From contig JAGXRM010000053.1 of the NCBI GenBank assembly GCA_018335855.1, positions 1 to 64,000 of the forward strand: a DNA stretch of 64,000 bases, given 5' to 3'. This document shows, in pieces, positions 28,574-38,371 of the stretch. The stretch's first letter is position 1. The number at the start of each line of letters is the position of its first letter. The notes under the pieces were generated by a model that worked only from the letters and a program-made list of their open reading frames with translations, was not told where the DNA came from and ran no database searches. The DNA is from Clostridiales bacterium (GTDB lineage: Bacteria > Bacillota > Dethiobacteria > Dethiobacterales > Dethiobacteraceae). A program made the position numbers and the translations under genes.

Positions 28574-29151
28574 ATTTTGCCCCACAGGATGAGGAAGCTG
28601 ATGATGAAGATGATGGTGATTGATAATACGGCTACAGACTGGCGCCAGGAAAAGTTTTGGCTGTCCATAACGCTGTTTGTGATGGTTGCAAAGCCCCAGG
28701 CCATACTTAGAATGCCCAGGTACAGTATGAACTGCCCGGTAGCGACAGCGCCGAAATACATAAGAAGCATGGGTAGACCAAGCCAGAGCGGGGGGACGGC
28801 GGCGCCGCTGTGAAGGTAGACAGAGAGGAAGGTTGCTTTCCCTCTGAGACCCATACCCATCGCCCAGAGCAGAAGTGAGAACCCTGCGTGGGTGAGAAAA
28901 ATTTGGCTGATGCTGAAGAAAATAAGATAACCAAAAACCATGATTGCAAGCCCGGGGGTTTCAAAGCCGCCGGAAAGTTCTGCCTCAAGTAGCGTACGCG
29001 TGTTAGCGACGTTGACGTAACCGCTGAGCAATCCAAGGATGAAGAGATTAAGAAAAGCGGTTGAAAACAGGCGTCTGTTTTTCTCAAGTTTGTGAAAAAT
29101 ATTTTTTTTAAGAGTTAAAATTTGGTATATATTTTGCATATATATCATGAG
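28570..29151 (-). CDS. Yip1-family membrane protein
   Basis: 193 residues from ATG 29151 (AAAGGAG 8 nt before). About five membrane helices after a cytoplasmic Lys-rich start. The layout (helix near 40-60, then a hydrophobic core ending AWGFATITNS) fits the bacterial Yip1 domain family, integral proteins of unknown function. It follows the symporter genes on the same strand with a 32-bp gap and may be part of the same transcript. Confidence 0.6.
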   Translation of the reverse strand, partial: LMIYMQNIYQILTLKKNIFHKLEKNRRLFSTAFLNLFILGLLSGYVNVANTRTLLEAELSGGFETPGLAIMVFGYLIFFSISQIFLTHAGFSLLLWAMGMGLRGKATFLSVYLHSGAAVPPLWLGLPMLLMYFGAVATGQFILYLGILSMAWGFATITNSVMDSQNFSWRQSVAVLSITIIFIISFLILWGKI

Positions 29152-29183
29152 AAAGACTCCTTTCGCACGCAATTCTTAATAGA

Positions 29184-30830
29184 TTACCAGGGCATCAGAC
29201 CCCAAATGGAGATACTGATACACACGATACCAATTAAGGCAGCCCAACCGTTTCCTGTATAGCGGGAGCTGTCGAAATCTGGCCAACCATGAATTCTGTC
29301 AACCAGGTTTTTGTCTGCATCCGACGGATTGAAATTGGCCAAAGCAGGGATACGGTTAAAGGCCAGGGACAAGAAGATAAAGATAGCGAAGGCCAGAGGA
29401 ACCGTAAACAGGGCACCGGACATCCCCAGGTTTGCTGTTACTCCTGCACCCAAAACAATTTTAGGCAGGACGTAGGGGGAGACGATGATAAAGAGGAAGC
29501 CACCAACTAAGGATGAAATAATGCCGGCTAGTTTATTGGCCTCTTTCCACCAGACGCCAAGCAAAATCATCGGTGTAACTGCACTGGCGCAGATACCGAA
29601 GGCCCAGAGAATACTGGTGACCAAAAATTGTGGGGGCTGATAGGCCAAAACTACGCTGAGGATACCAGCGATAAATAGCACCACATAACCGATTTTCATC
29701 CGGTCTTTATCTTCCATATCTGGCTTAAAGACGCCAAGGATATCCTGTGCAGTTAGTGCGCCTATGGCGAGCAGATTGCCGTTTAGTGTAGAAAGGCCGG
29801 CAGCTACGGCGCCTGCGATAACAATGGCGGTAACCCATTCAGGATTATAGAAAACGTTTAGAATCAGGGTGATTTTATCGGCATCACCCTTTGCGATTAT
29901 AGTGCCAGTGGTTGCAGCAAAAAAGTTGCCGGCAAACCCCATGGTGTAAGTAGCGGAAAAGAGAACTCCCAGGAAACCGGAAAACCAAACCACGGCCCAG
30001 CGTGCACTTTTTAAGCTTGGCGCAGTGAAGACGCGCATTGCCAGGTGCGGCAGGCCAATAGGTCCTAAGGTAAAGGCCGGAATTAAGGCAAAGTACCACT
30101 TAAAAGAGTAGTTTGTGTTAAAAAAGGTGGGTACTAATTCAAGCATGGACGGAACCATGTCGCCGTAAGCCAGAGGAGGAAACCACCAGCCTGTGGAGCC
30201 CATTTGCTTCATAATCGCTCCCAGTGGTACAACAAAGGCTAATGTCATGATGATCATTTGAAACGCAGCGTTGTAGGACGCGCCGTACATGCCGCCGATG
30301 GTAACATAGCCTACGATAATGATACCGCCGACAAATAATGCCGGGACGTAGGGGAACCCGAAAAGCATTTCAAACGCCTTGGCAAGACCAATCATTTGGC
30401 CTAAAGAATACATCAGCATAATGAGAACCATCCAGGACGCAACAATAACAGTGGCAGTTTTACCGTAACGTTCACGGATAAATGATGCCGGTGTGTAGGC
30501 CTGCATACGTCTCAGGCTTGTACCGTACAGCAGGGTAATCAAAGGAATGGAAAGAATCCATTGAATCCAAAGAAAAACAAAAGGCACCTGTAAATTTAAG
30601 ATTAGAGCTGTAACACCCAGAAATGTGGCGAGGCTGGCCCAGGTGGATGCCATGCCGAGGCCGTTTGTAACCGAACCGATGGTGCGACCGGCAACATAAA
30701 GGTCACTGACATCAGTCGTCTTACGCTGAGACCACCAACCGACGAAATAGAAGAGCACGAAACATAAAACAACAACACCAAGACCTAAAGCACGGTTTTG
30801 AAGTGCCCAGGATACTGATTGTTCAGTCAT
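29184..30830 (-). CDS. sodium:solute symporter (SSS family), probably monocarboxylate
   Basis: 548 residues with about 13 membrane helices. The N-terminal part DVSDLYVAGRTIGSVTNGLGMAST is typical for ActP-like members of the SSS family, which take up acetate or other short acids with sodium. Other family segments: ALFVGGIIIVGYVTIGGMYG and AIVIAGAVAAGLSTLNGNLL. Its start shares one base with the stop of the small subunit gene. Divergent from the acyl-CoA operon, which makes uptake of acetate, butyrate or isobutyrate a reasonable guess. Confidence 0.85.
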   Translation of the reverse strand: MTEQSVSWALQNRALGLGVVVLCFVLFYFVGWWSQRKTTDVSDLYVAGRTIGSVTNGLGMASTWASLATFLGVTALILNLQVPFVFLWIQWILSIPLITLLYGTSLRRMQAYTPASFIRERYGKTATVIVASWMVLIMLMYSLGQMIGLAKAFEMLFGFPYVPALFVGGIIIVGYVTIGGMYGASYNAAFQMIIMTLAFVVPLGAIMKQMGSTGWWFPPLAYGDMVPSMLELVPTFFNTNYSFKWYFALIPAFTLGPIGLPHLAMRVFTAPSLKSARWAVVWFSGFLGVLFSATYTMGFAGNFFAATTGTIIAKGDADKITLILNVFYNPEWVTAIVIAGAVAAGLSTLNGNLLAIGALTAQDILGVFKPDMEDKDRMKIGYVVLFIAGILSVVLAYQPPQFLVTSILWAFGICASAVTPMILLGVWWKEANKLAGIISSLVGGFLFIIVSPYVLPKIVLGAGVTANLGMSGALFTVPLAFAIFIFLSLAFNRIPALANFNPSDADKNLVDRIHGWPDFDSSRYTGNGWAALIGIVCISISIWGLMPW

Positions 30831-31126
30831 TATTTTTCCTCCTTCGTGGCCGCGGCTGCGTTGTTTGCTTTGTAGCTGCTCATGTAGGAGTCAAGTTCGT
30901 CATCCAGCTTGTTGCAATAGTATGCCATAAACCAGGAAACGATGGTAACACCAAACCAACCGAGAAGGATGGGAATGATGTAGTAAATTGGGAAACCCCA
31001 CATTGTGCCTTTTTGCAAAGCAGGAAACGCGACAAAGATGGAAGCAGAATGCCCCATTAACATAAGGACGATAGTAAAAAAAATGGTTAGAAAAAGTTCT
31101 TTTTTGTATAGATTTTTCCCGTTCAA
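30830..31126 (-). CDS. small subunit of the sodium:solute symporter
   Basis: 98 residues with two membrane helices (about 10-32 and 47-70) and a charged C-terminal tail (KLDDELDSYMSSYK). Small proteins of this build directly precede SSS symporters (DUF485/DUF4212-like). Translationally coupled to the symporter (TAATG). Good ribosome site (GGGAGG) before the ATG. Confidence 0.7.
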   Translation of the reverse strand: MNGKNLYKKELFLTIFFTIVLMLMGHSASIFVAFPALQKGTMWGFPIYYIIPILLGWFGVTIVSWFMAYYCNKLDDELDSYMSSYKANNAAAATKEEK

Positions 31127-31355
31127 AATTATTCCTCCCTTAAATTTTTTGGTTATATCAAGTTAAAATTTTCTTATACCTACCACCTCCAAAAACGTTT
31201 GATCGGTAAGTTATTGTAAAATTCGATGCTAAGATACATACAAGATGCTTTATTACATGAAAAGTATGTAGTTGTACATCATGTCAATGTCAATTCTATG
31301 CGAAATCGAGAGTTTTGACAAGTCCTTAAATGAAATATTTAAAAAATTTAAGGTA

Positions 31356-31384
31356 TTGACGAAATTTCGTATTTTCTATAAACT
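31356..31384 (+). promoter_or_regulatory. promoter of the thiolase/mutase operon with palindromic operator
   Basis: TTGACG (31356-31361), 17 bp, TAAACT (31379-31384). A perfect 12-bp palindrome, ACGAAATTTCGT (31359-31370), overlaps the -35 and spacer, where a repressor would block RNA polymerase. A second inverted pair, TTCTATA and TATAGAA, brackets the start region. The rest of the 350-bp gap (31127-31476) is very AT-rich and must also hold the symporter promoter; I see no gene in it. Confidence 0.6.
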
Positions 31385-31476
31385 TATTGTAAAATATAGA
31401 ATCTTTCCAGGCAGGATTAGGAGAATTCATAGTGAAACTTTCCTAAGCTGAAGAAAAAGATTGAAGAGGTGAGAGG

Positions 31477-32661
31477 ATGAAAGAAACAGTTATAGTAAGC
31501 TACGCGAGGACGCCTTTTGGTTCTTTTCTAGGGTCTTTAAAAGACGTTCCTGCTGTTGACCTGGGTGCTCTGGCCGTCAGGGAGGCTGTCTCACGGGCGG
31601 GTTTGGAAGGTAGCTTGGTTGACTATGCATTATTAGGTATGGTGGTTCAGGCCGGGGCAGGGCAAATTCCCTCACGGCAGGCGACAATTAAAGCAGGACT
31701 GCCAGTAGAAGTTCCATCTGATACGATCGGCAAAGTTTGTGCTTCCAGTTTGCGTGCCGTGAACCTTGGGGACTCGCTTATTCGTGCCGGCGATGCTGAA
31801 ATTATCGTGGCCGGCGGCATGGAGAACATGTCGGCTATTCCGTATCTGCTGGAAAAAGCCCGCAGCGGATATCGTATGGGTGACGGTAAACTTCTGGATG
31901 CCATGGTTAAAGACGGTTTGTGGTGTGCTATCCATGACGTTCACATGGGTGTCCACGGCGGTGATGTTGCCGACGAGTTTGAAATTGGACGGGAAGAGCA
32001 GGATCAGTGGGCGCTGCGCAGCCATCAGCTGGCGCTTAGTGCCATGGATGAGGGTCGCCTGAAAGAGGAAATCGTATCGGTGTCCATACCCCAAAGGAAA
32101 GGTGAGCCTATCCTTTTTGACACGGATGAACTTCCGCGTCGTAATGCAACGCTTGATGCTTTGTCGAAGCTGCAACCTGCCTTTAAGAAAGGTGCTTGTG
32201 TCACCGCAGGTAATGCTCCCCCTATTTCCGACGGCGCGTCTGCCTTGGTGCTTATGTCAAGGGATAAGGCGGAAGAGTTAGGATTAAAACCGCTGGCAAG
32301 CATTATTTCGCAGGGTGCCGCCTCAGCCAGGGCTCCATATATTGCCACCGTACCGGCGCTTGCAGGCAAAAAAGCTTTGGAGAAAGCGGGAATGACGGCT
32401 GGCGAACTGGATCTCATTGAGGTTAACGAGGCGTTTGCCGCAGTAGCACTGACGTCAATCAAGCTTGGCGGATGGAACCCGGAAATAGTGAATGTCAACG
32501 GTGGTGCTATTGCATTTGGTCATCCCATCGGTGCCAGCGGCGGACGCATTCTGATGACACTGGTTTCGGAAATGAGGCGTCGTGGCGCACGTTACGGCAT
32601 GGCTACCATCTGCAGTGGTGCTGCACAGGGTGAGGCTACCATCGTGAAGCTAGAAGATTAG
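31477..32661 (+). CDS. acetyl-CoA C-acetyltransferase (thiolase)
   Basis: 394 residues. It cleaves acetoacetyl-CoA to two acetyl-CoA or runs in reverse. The acylated Cys is in GKVCASSLRAVN (about residue 88), and the C-terminal NGGAIAFGHPIGASGGR and ICSGAAQGEA carry the His and second Cys. First gene of an operon for C4 acyl-CoA metabolism. Confidence 0.95.
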   Translation: MKETVIVSYARTPFGSFLGSLKDVPAVDLGALAVREAVSRAGLEGSLVDYALLGMVVQAGAGQIPSRQATIKAGLPVEVPSDTIGKVCASSLRAVNLGDSLIRAGDAEIIVAGGMENMSAIPYLLEKARSGYRMGDGKLLDAMVKDGLWCAIHDVHMGVHGGDVADEFEIGREEQDQWALRSHQLALSAMDEGRLKEEIVSVSIPQRKGEPILFDTDELPRRNATLDALSKLQPAFKKGACVTAGNAPPISDGASALVLMSRDKAEELGLKPLASIISQGAASARAPYIATVPALAGKKALEKAGMTAGELDLIEVNEAFAAVALTSIKLGGWNPEIVNVNGGAIAFGHPIGASGGRILMTLVSEMRRRGARYGMATICSGAAQGEATIVKLED

Positions 32662-32709
32662 TTGTACAGAGCATAGTTAAAGAACACATAGAAGAAAGGA
32701 ATGAAACTA

Positions 32710-33558
32710 ATGGATATTAAAAAGATTATGGTTTTAGGCGCGGGCCAGATGGGCGGAGGAATTGCCCAAGTTTGCGCCCAGGCGGGGTACCAGGTAGTGC
32801 TCCGTGACATTAAGGACGAGTTCGTGGAAAAGGGCATGAAAGTCATTGAGAAGAATTTGCTTCGCAGTGTTGAAAAAGGTCGGTTAACGGCTGATGAGAA
32901 GGATGCAATCCTTGGTCGTTTCACTACCACCCTTACCCTAGAGGACGGACATGATGTAGACTTAGTTATTGAAGCTATCGTAGAAGACGCAAAAATCAAA
33001 GCCGAAACATTTGCAGCTTTGGACAGAATTTGTCCTCCCCACGCCATACTGGCAAGCAACACATCATCACTGCCAATAACCCAAATCGCTGCTGCAACGA
33101 AAAGACCGGAAAAAGTGATTGGGATGCATTTTATGAACCCGGTTCCTGTAATGAAATTGGTGGAAGTAATCCGCGGTATTGCCACCTCTGATGATACATA
33201 CCAGGTCATCGAGGATCTTTCGAAGAAACTGGAAAAAGTTCCGGTTCAGGTCAATGATTTCCCGGGATTTGTGTCAAATAGAATTCTACTGCCTATGATT
33301 AACGAAGCGGTTTACTGTGTAATGGAAGGAGTCGGTGACGTCGAGGGGATTGACACAGTAATGAAGCTGGGTATGAATCACCCCATGGGCCCGCTGGCTT
33401 TAGCAGATTTAATCGGTCTGGACACTTGTCTGGCAATTATGGAAGTACTGTACGACGGGTTTAAAGATACGAAATACCGCCCTTGCCCCCTGCTGCGCAA
33501 GTATGTTACCGCCGGTTGGTTAGGACGGAAAACGGGAAGAGGCTTCTACACCTACTAG
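32710..33558 (+). CDS. 3-hydroxybutyryl-CoA dehydrogenase
   Basis: 282 residues from ATG 32710 (AAGAAAGGA 9 nt upstream; the ATG at 32701 abuts that site). It oxidises 3-hydroxybutyryl-CoA with NAD(P). Rossmann motif [20 protein letters not shown], then [10 protein letters not shown] and [15 protein letters not shown] with the catalytic His, and FPGFVSNRI. Usual length for the short, single-function form. Confidence 0.95.
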   Translation: MDIKKIMVLGAGQMGGGIAQVCAQAGYQVVLRDIKDEFVEKGMKVIEKNLLRSVEKGRLTADEKDAILGRFTTTLTLEDGHDVDLVIEAIVEDAKIKAETFAALDRICPPHAILASNTSSLPITQIAAATKRPEKVIGMHFMNPVPVMKLVEVIRGIATSDDTYQVIEDLSKKLEKVPVQVNDFPGFVSNRILLPMINEAVYCVMEGVGDVEGIDTVMKLGMNHPMGPLALADLIGLDTCLAIMEVLYDGFKDTKYRPCPLLRKYVTAGWLGRKTGRGFYTY

Positions 33559-33680
33559 CAGACTGTTGAAAAGCGGCGCATTACTTCGTTGCTCGCTCTT
33601 CCGACATCCTCAGCGTATGCATATACGCCTCCGGTGCCGAAAGCACTCGCGCCTCGTCCTGCTTGCTTTTGAACAGTCTG
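33559..33680. repeat. 122-bp palindromic repeat element between genes of an operon
   Basis: Ends are 16-base inverted repeats with one mismatch (CAGACTGTTGAAAAGC / GCTTTTGAACAGTCTG). The centre holds GCGTATGCATATACGC. It codes for nothing and fills the gap between the dehydrogenase and crotonase genes. I recall similar sequence (TCCTCAGCGTATGCATATAC) scattered in other Firmicutes genomes, which points to a small non-autonomous mobile repeat. Confidence 0.7.
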
Positions 33681-33718
33681 TGATGCATGCCTAAAAGATA
33701 AACAAGGGAGGATTTTGT

Positions 33719-34501
33719 ATGGGGTTTGAGAATATTTTATTGGAAGTGGATGGCGGCACAGCGATTGTGACGATTAACCGGCCGAAGGCGCTGAATGCGT
33801 TGAATGAAGATACGCTGAAGGAATTGGACCAGGTGTTTACTGACCTCGGTGCTGATGATTCAGTCCATGCAGTGATACTGACGGGGGCAGGGGAAAAAGC
33901 TTTCGTGGCCGGTGCCGATATTTCTTTCATGAAAGAATTGACGGCTGTGGAAGGGCGCAGCTTTGCACTGCTCGGTCAGGCTGTATTTAACAGGATTGAA
34001 AATTTGCCACAGCCGGTAATCGCCGCAATAAACGGATTTGCTTTGGGTGGTGGTTGCGAACTTGCTATGGCTTGTGATATCAGGCTGGTTTCGGATAGTG
34101 CAAAGTTTGGCCAACCGGAAGTCAACCTTGGTGTTCCCCCCGGCTTTGCAGGCACACAGCGCCTTCCCCGTCTGGTAGGAAAAGGTCGCGCAAAAGAGCT
34201 CCTTTATACCGGAGATATGATTGACGGCCAGGAGGCCTACCGGATTGGCTTAGCCAACAAGGTTTACCCTGCCGGAGAATTACTTGACGCAGCCAAAGCG
34301 TTAGCCAAGAAAATTTCAGGAAAAGGCCAGATTGCTGTACGCCTGACAAAATCTGCGATTAACCAGGGGCTGGAGATGGATGCTGCCCGTGGTATGGCTT
34401 ATGAAGCAGAAGTATTTGGATTGGCTTTTTCAACGAATGACCAGACAGAAGGCATGACAGCTTTTCTGGAAAAAAGGAAACCCGAGTTTAAGGGGAAATA
34501 G
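33719..34501 (+). CDS. enoyl-CoA hydratase (crotonase)
   Basis: 260 residues. It hydrates crotonyl-CoA to 3-hydroxybutyryl-CoA. The oxyanion-hole segments AFVAGADISFMKEL and NGFALGGGCELAMACD, and the catalytic Glu region FGQPEVNLGVPPGFAGTQ, are intact. Ribosome site GGGAGG follows the repeat element. The next gene begins 10 bp later. Confidence 0.95.
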   Translation: MGFENILLEVDGGTAIVTINRPKALNALNEDTLKELDQVFTDLGADDSVHAVILTGAGEKAFVAGADISFMKELTAVEGRSFALLGQAVFNRIENLPQPVIAAINGFALGGGCELAMACDIRLVSDSAKFGQPEVNLGVPPGFAGTQRLPRLVGKGRAKELLYTGDMIDGQEAYRIGLANKVYPAGELLDAAKALAKKISGKGQIAVRLTKSAINQGLEMDAARGMAYEAEVFGLAFSTNDQTEGMTAFLEKRKPEFKGK

Positions 34502-34511
34502 GAGGAAGACA

Positions 34512-35657
34512 ATGCAGTTCAAACTTAGTGATCAGCATGCAATGATGCATAAAATGTTTCATGAATTTGCCCAGAAGGAAATTGCACCATATGCCGCAGA
34601 AAATGATATAAAGGCTGAGTTTCCGGCAGAGATTATGAAGAAACTTGGTGCCCAGGGTTTTATGGGGATTCCTATCCCCGAGGAATATGGCGGTGCCGGT
34701 GCTGATTTTCTCACCTATATCCTCTGCATTGAGGAAGTGTCCCGTGCCTGTGCATCAACCGGTGTTATACTTGCGGTTCACACCTCAGTAGGCACATTCC
34801 CGATTCTTTACTTTGGAACGGAAGAGCAAAAAAGAAAATATGTACCAAAGCTGGCGGCCGGTGAGTATATCGGAGCCTTCGCCCTGACAGAGCCCGGTGC
34901 CGGTTCCGATGCTTCGGCATTACGGACTTCCGCCAAGCGTGACGGGGACGATTATGTAATAAATGGTTCAAAAATTTTTATTTCCAATGGTGGCCACGCA
35001 GATGTGTACACAGTTTTTACCACAGTGGACAGTAAGCTTGGCACAAAGGGAATTACTGCTTTCCTGGTCGATAAAGATACTCCAGGGTTCAAAGTGGGCT
35101 CCATAGAAAAGAAAATGGGCTTAAACGCTGACGTTACCACGGAAATCATCTTCGAGGACTGCCGGGTTCCGGCGAGCCAGCGTCTCGGCAAGGAGGGTGA
35201 AGGGTTTAAAATAGCCATGAGCCTTCTTGACGGCGGACGGGTTGGCATTGGGGCCCAGGGATTGGGGATTGCCCAGGCTGCATATGATGAAGCGCTAAAG
35301 TATGCTCAGTTCCGTGAACAATTTGGCCAGCCTATCTTTAACAACCAGGCCATTGCGTTCAAACTGGCAGATATGGCCACACGTATCGAAGCCGCAAGGC
35401 TCCTGGTATATCAGGCGGCATTCCGTAAAGAAAATGGTCTGCCCAATGGGAAACAAGCATCCATGGCTAAAATGTTCGCAACAGATACTGCCATGTACGT
35501 AGCCACCGAAGCCGTCCAGATTCTTGGCGGTTACGGTTACAGCAGAGAATATCCGGTAGAGCGCTTAATGCGGGATGCTAAAATTACTCAGATATATGAA
35601 GGAACAAATCAAATTCAACGCCTGGTTATTGCTAAGGCCCTGGAAAAAGGTCTTTAA
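34512..35657 (+). CDS. acyl-CoA dehydrogenase, short-chain (butyryl-CoA type)
   Basis: 381 residues. A flavoprotein that oxidises butyryl-CoA or a similar acyl-CoA to the 2-enoyl-CoA. Motifs: [19 protein letters not shown] (FAD and substrate site), [17 protein letters not shown], and the catalytic Glu in [10 protein letters not shown]. The electron-transfer flavoprotein it needs is not in the window. It is followed by a close paralogue. Confidence 0.93.
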   Translation: MQFKLSDQHAMMHKMFHEFAQKEIAPYAAENDIKAEFPAEIMKKLGAQGFMGIPIPEEYGGAGADFLTYILCIEEVSRACASTGVILAVHTSVGTFPILYFGTEEQKRKYVPKLAAGEYIGAFALTEPGAGSDASALRTSAKRDGDDYVINGSKIFISNGGHADVYTVFTTVDSKLGTKGITAFLVDKDTPGFKVGSIEKKMGLNADVTTEIIFEDCRVPASQRLGKEGEGFKIAMSLLDGGRVGIGAQGLGIAQAAYDEALKYAQFREQFGQPIFNNQAIAFKLADMATRIEAARLLVYQAAFRKENGLPNGKQASMAKMFATDTAMYVATEAVQILGGYGYSREYPVERLMRDAKITQIYEGTNQIQRLVIAKALEKGL

Positions 35658-35682
35658 AAAATTAAATTAGGGAGGAAGAATA

Positions 35683-36819
35683 ATGAATTTTCAGCTTTCT
35701 GCTGAGCATGAAATGATCCGCAAGATGGTTCGCGAGTTTGCACAGAAAGAAGTTGCGCCTACTGCGGCGGAACGGGATGAGAAAGAAGAATTTTCGCGGG
35801 AAATATTTGATAAGATGGCGGGCATGGGTCTGACGGGGATTCCCTGGGAAGAGCAGTACGGCGGCGCAGGTTCAGATTTTCTGGCGTATGTAATCGCTGT
35901 GGAGGAACTGTCCCGTGTTTGCGGTTCCACCGGTGTCACATTATCTGCCCATATTTCTCTTTGTTCCTGGCCCATTTGGAAATACGGCACAGAAGAACAA
36001 AAACAAAAATATCTCCGTCGTTTAGCTGAAGGTTCAGCTCTGGGCGCTTACGGCCTGACCGAGCCTTCTGCCGGTACCGACGCCGGTGCTATGCGGACTA
36101 ACGCCAAAGTTGACGGCGACAACTATATCTTAAACGGCACTAAAATATTTATCACCAACGGTGACGGTGACATTTTTGTTGTATTTGCCATCACTGATAA
36201 AACAAAAGGCGCTAAAGGTATCAGCGCGTTTATCGTAGAAAAGGAATTCCCTGGGTTCCGGGTTGGTGGACATGAGAAGAAGCTGGGAATCCGTGCATCC
36301 AGTACTTGTGAACTGGTATTTGAAGATTGTATCGTACCAAAAGAGAATCTGCTCGGTAAAGAAGGCGATGGCTTTAAAATTGCCATGAGTACTTTAGACG
36401 GTGGTAGAAACGGTATTGCAGCCCAGGCGCTGGGTATTGCCCAAGGTGCCTTTGAAGCGGCACTCAGCTACTCCCAGGGCCGGGAACAATTTGGCCAGCC
36501 GATTTTTAACTTCCAGGCTATTTCCTTTATGCTGTCTGACATGGCTACAAAAATCGAAGCATCCCGCCTGCTGACATACCAGGCTGCCTGGCTGGAGCAG
36601 CAACAATTGCCTTACGGGAAAGCTTCCGCCATGGCTAAGTTATATGCTTCCGACGCGGCTATGGAAATTACGACCAACGCGGTGCAGATTTTTGGCGGAT
36701 ACGGTTACAGCCGCGAATATCCGGTGGAAAGAATGATGAGAGACGCAAAAATTACGCAAATCTATGAGGGAACTAACGAAGTCCAACGGCTGGTAATTTC
36801 CCGCTATATTAAAGGGTAG
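35683..36819 (+). CDS. acyl-CoA dehydrogenase, second paralogue
   Basis: 378 residues, clearly similar to the preceding dehydrogenase along its length ([46 protein letters not shown] with the catalytic Glu). Two adjacent copies may act on linear (butyryl) and branched (isobutyryl) substrates, or one may serve the reductive direction. No residue visible here decides this. Confidence 0.92.
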   Translation: MNFQLSAEHEMIRKMVREFAQKEVAPTAAERDEKEEFSREIFDKMAGMGLTGIPWEEQYGGAGSDFLAYVIAVEELSRVCGSTGVTLSAHISLCSWPIWKYGTEEQKQKYLRRLAEGSALGAYGLTEPSAGTDAGAMRTNAKVDGDNYILNGTKIFITNGDGDIFVVFAITDKTKGAKGISAFIVEKEFPGFRVGGHEKKLGIRASSTCELVFEDCIVPKENLLGKEGDGFKIAMSTLDGGRNGIAAQALGIAQGAFEAALSYSQGREQFGQPIFNFQAISFMLSDMATKIEASRLLTYQAAWLEQQQLPYGKASAMAKLYASDAAMEITTNAVQIFGGYGYSREYPVERMMRDAKITQIYEGTNEVQRLVISRYIKG

Positions 36820-36830
36820 GCGAATTGGAA

Positions 36831-37361
36831 ATGACGGATAAGAAGGGCCTTGTGCTGGTTTACACCGGAAACGGCAAAGGCAAGACGACCGCCGCCCTCG
36901 GCCTGGCCCTGCGGGCGAGCGGCCACGGTGAAAAAATATTTATGGTGCAATTCAGAAAGAATGATCCAAGCTACGGGGAGATTCAGGCAATTCAGAAATT
37001 CTTGCCTGACTTTACAGTAGTTCAGTCAAATAAGGACAGGATATTAGTCAGAGGCTATTTTATGCAGGAAGACATCAATGACGCCCATAACGGTTTCTTA
37101 CAGGGTAAGTCGGCAGTTTTGAGCGGACGATATGATTTGGTTATTTTTGATGAAATTAATATCGCCATGGATTACGATCTGCTTCCTGTTGAAGATGTCC
37201 TGCAGATGCTGGAGCAAAAGCCGTCCCATGTGGATATTGTTTTAACGGGGCGGAATGCACCTCAGGCTATTATGGATGCGGCTGATCTTGTCAGCGAGGT
37301 TAAAGAAATCAAGCATCCGTTTAAGTCTGGAATCAAAGCCAGAAAGGGCATAGAATTCTAG
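36831..37361 (+). CDS. cob(I)alamin adenosyltransferase (CobA/BtuR type)
   Basis: 176 residues from ATG 36831 (a TTG at 36825 is also possible). It makes adenosylcobalamin from ATP and cob(I)alamin. P-loop VYTGNGKGKTTAALGLALRA and the segment DLVIFDEINIAMDYDLLP fit the CobA family. Its place before the MeaB-like GTPase and the mutase indicates supply of cofactor to the mutase. Confidence 0.92.
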   Translation: MTDKKGLVLVYTGNGKGKTTAALGLALRASGHGEKIFMVQFRKNDPSYGEIQAIQKFLPDFTVVQSNKDRILVRGYFMQEDINDAHNGFLQGKSAVLSGRYDLVIFDEINIAMDYDLLPVEDVLQMLEQKPSHVDIVLTGRNAPQAIMDAADLVSEVKEIKHPFKSGIKARKGIEF

Positions 37362-37384
37362 TCCGTACAGTAATCGGGAGGTTG

Positions 37385-38353
37385 ATGACATCAGTGTATG
37401 ACAAAGTGATTGAAGGTGTTTTAAACAAAGACCGCCGTATGGTGGCAAGAGCCATTTCTCTGATCGAAAATAATGATAACGGGAGAACTAAAATCCTAAG
37501 TGAAATTTACCCCCACACCGGCAACGCTTATGTCATTGGGATAACAGGTGCTCCGGGTGCCGGGAAGAGTTCACTGGTGGATTGCCTCCTGTCGACACTG
37601 CGCCAGCAAGGGCTAAGTGTGGGTGTAATTGCCGTTGACCCAACGAGCCCCTTTACCGGCGGGGCAATTCTTGGGGACCGTATCCGTATGCAGGAACATG
37701 CTCTGGATAAAGAAGTGTTTATTCGTAGTATGGGTACGCGCGGCAGCCTGGGCGGCCTCTCCCGGGCAACGAAGGAAGCTGTCCAGGTTCTAGACGCAGC
37801 CGGTAAAGATGTTATTATTATTGAAACGGTTGGGGTCGGGCAATCTGAGGTCGACATTATCAAATATGCCGATACCACCATCGTTGTGTTAACTCCGGCC
37901 GGCGGAGACAGTGTCCAGACAATTAAGGCGGGCATTATGGAAATCGCCGACATCTTTATCGTTAATAAGTCGGACCTTCCCGGCGCGGACAGAACAGCAT
38001 CCGAAATTAGTATGATGCTTGACTTAGGGGGATCGTTAAGAGAGTGGCGGCCTTCTATTGTCCGTACCATTACACTGGATGGTAGCGGAATTACGGATAT
38101 GCATAAAGCTATTTTTGAGCACCGGGATTTCCTCGAAAATAGCGGCCACTTGCAAAAAGTCCGTAAAGAACGAATCCGCCGCGACATCATTGATTTGATT
38201 GAATACAGAATTAAAAGCACGGTTTGGGAACAGATTTCCGGCAGTGAGGAATTTGACCTGCTGACAAATCAGATCATGTCCCGGGAAACGGATCCCTACA
38301 CCGCTGCCGCACAGATACTCACCGGGATAAATCTTGACAAGTGCAAAGTTTAA
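37385..38353 (+). CDS. MeaB/ArgK-like GTPase, mutase chaperone
   Basis: About 322 residues; ATG 37385 preferred (GGGAGG), TTG 37382 possible. G-protein motifs GITGAPGAGKSSLVDCLL (P-loop), VDPTSPFTGGAILGDRIRM, ETVGVGQSEVDI, and NKSD. Such GTPases load and protect adenosylcobalamin in acyl-CoA mutases. It directly precedes the mutase large subunit, so it is probably the MeaI counterpart of an isobutyryl-CoA mutase. Confidence 0.93.
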   Translation: MTSVYDKVIEGVLNKDRRMVARAISLIENNDNGRTKILSEIYPHTGNAYVIGITGAPGAGKSSLVDCLLSTLRQQGLSVGVIAVDPTSPFTGGAILGDRIRMQEHALDKEVFIRSMGTRGSLGGLSRATKEAVQVLDAAGKDVIIIETVGVGQSEVDIIKYADTTIVVLTPAGGDSVQTIKAGIMEIADIFIVNKSDLPGADRTASEISMMLDLGGSLREWRPSIVRTITLDGSGITDMHKAIFEHRDFLENSGHLQKVRKERIRRDIIDLIEYRIKSTVWEQISGSEEFDLLTNQIMSRETDPYTAAAQILTGINLDKCKV

Positions 38354-38371
38354 GGACAAGGAGGAGATATA

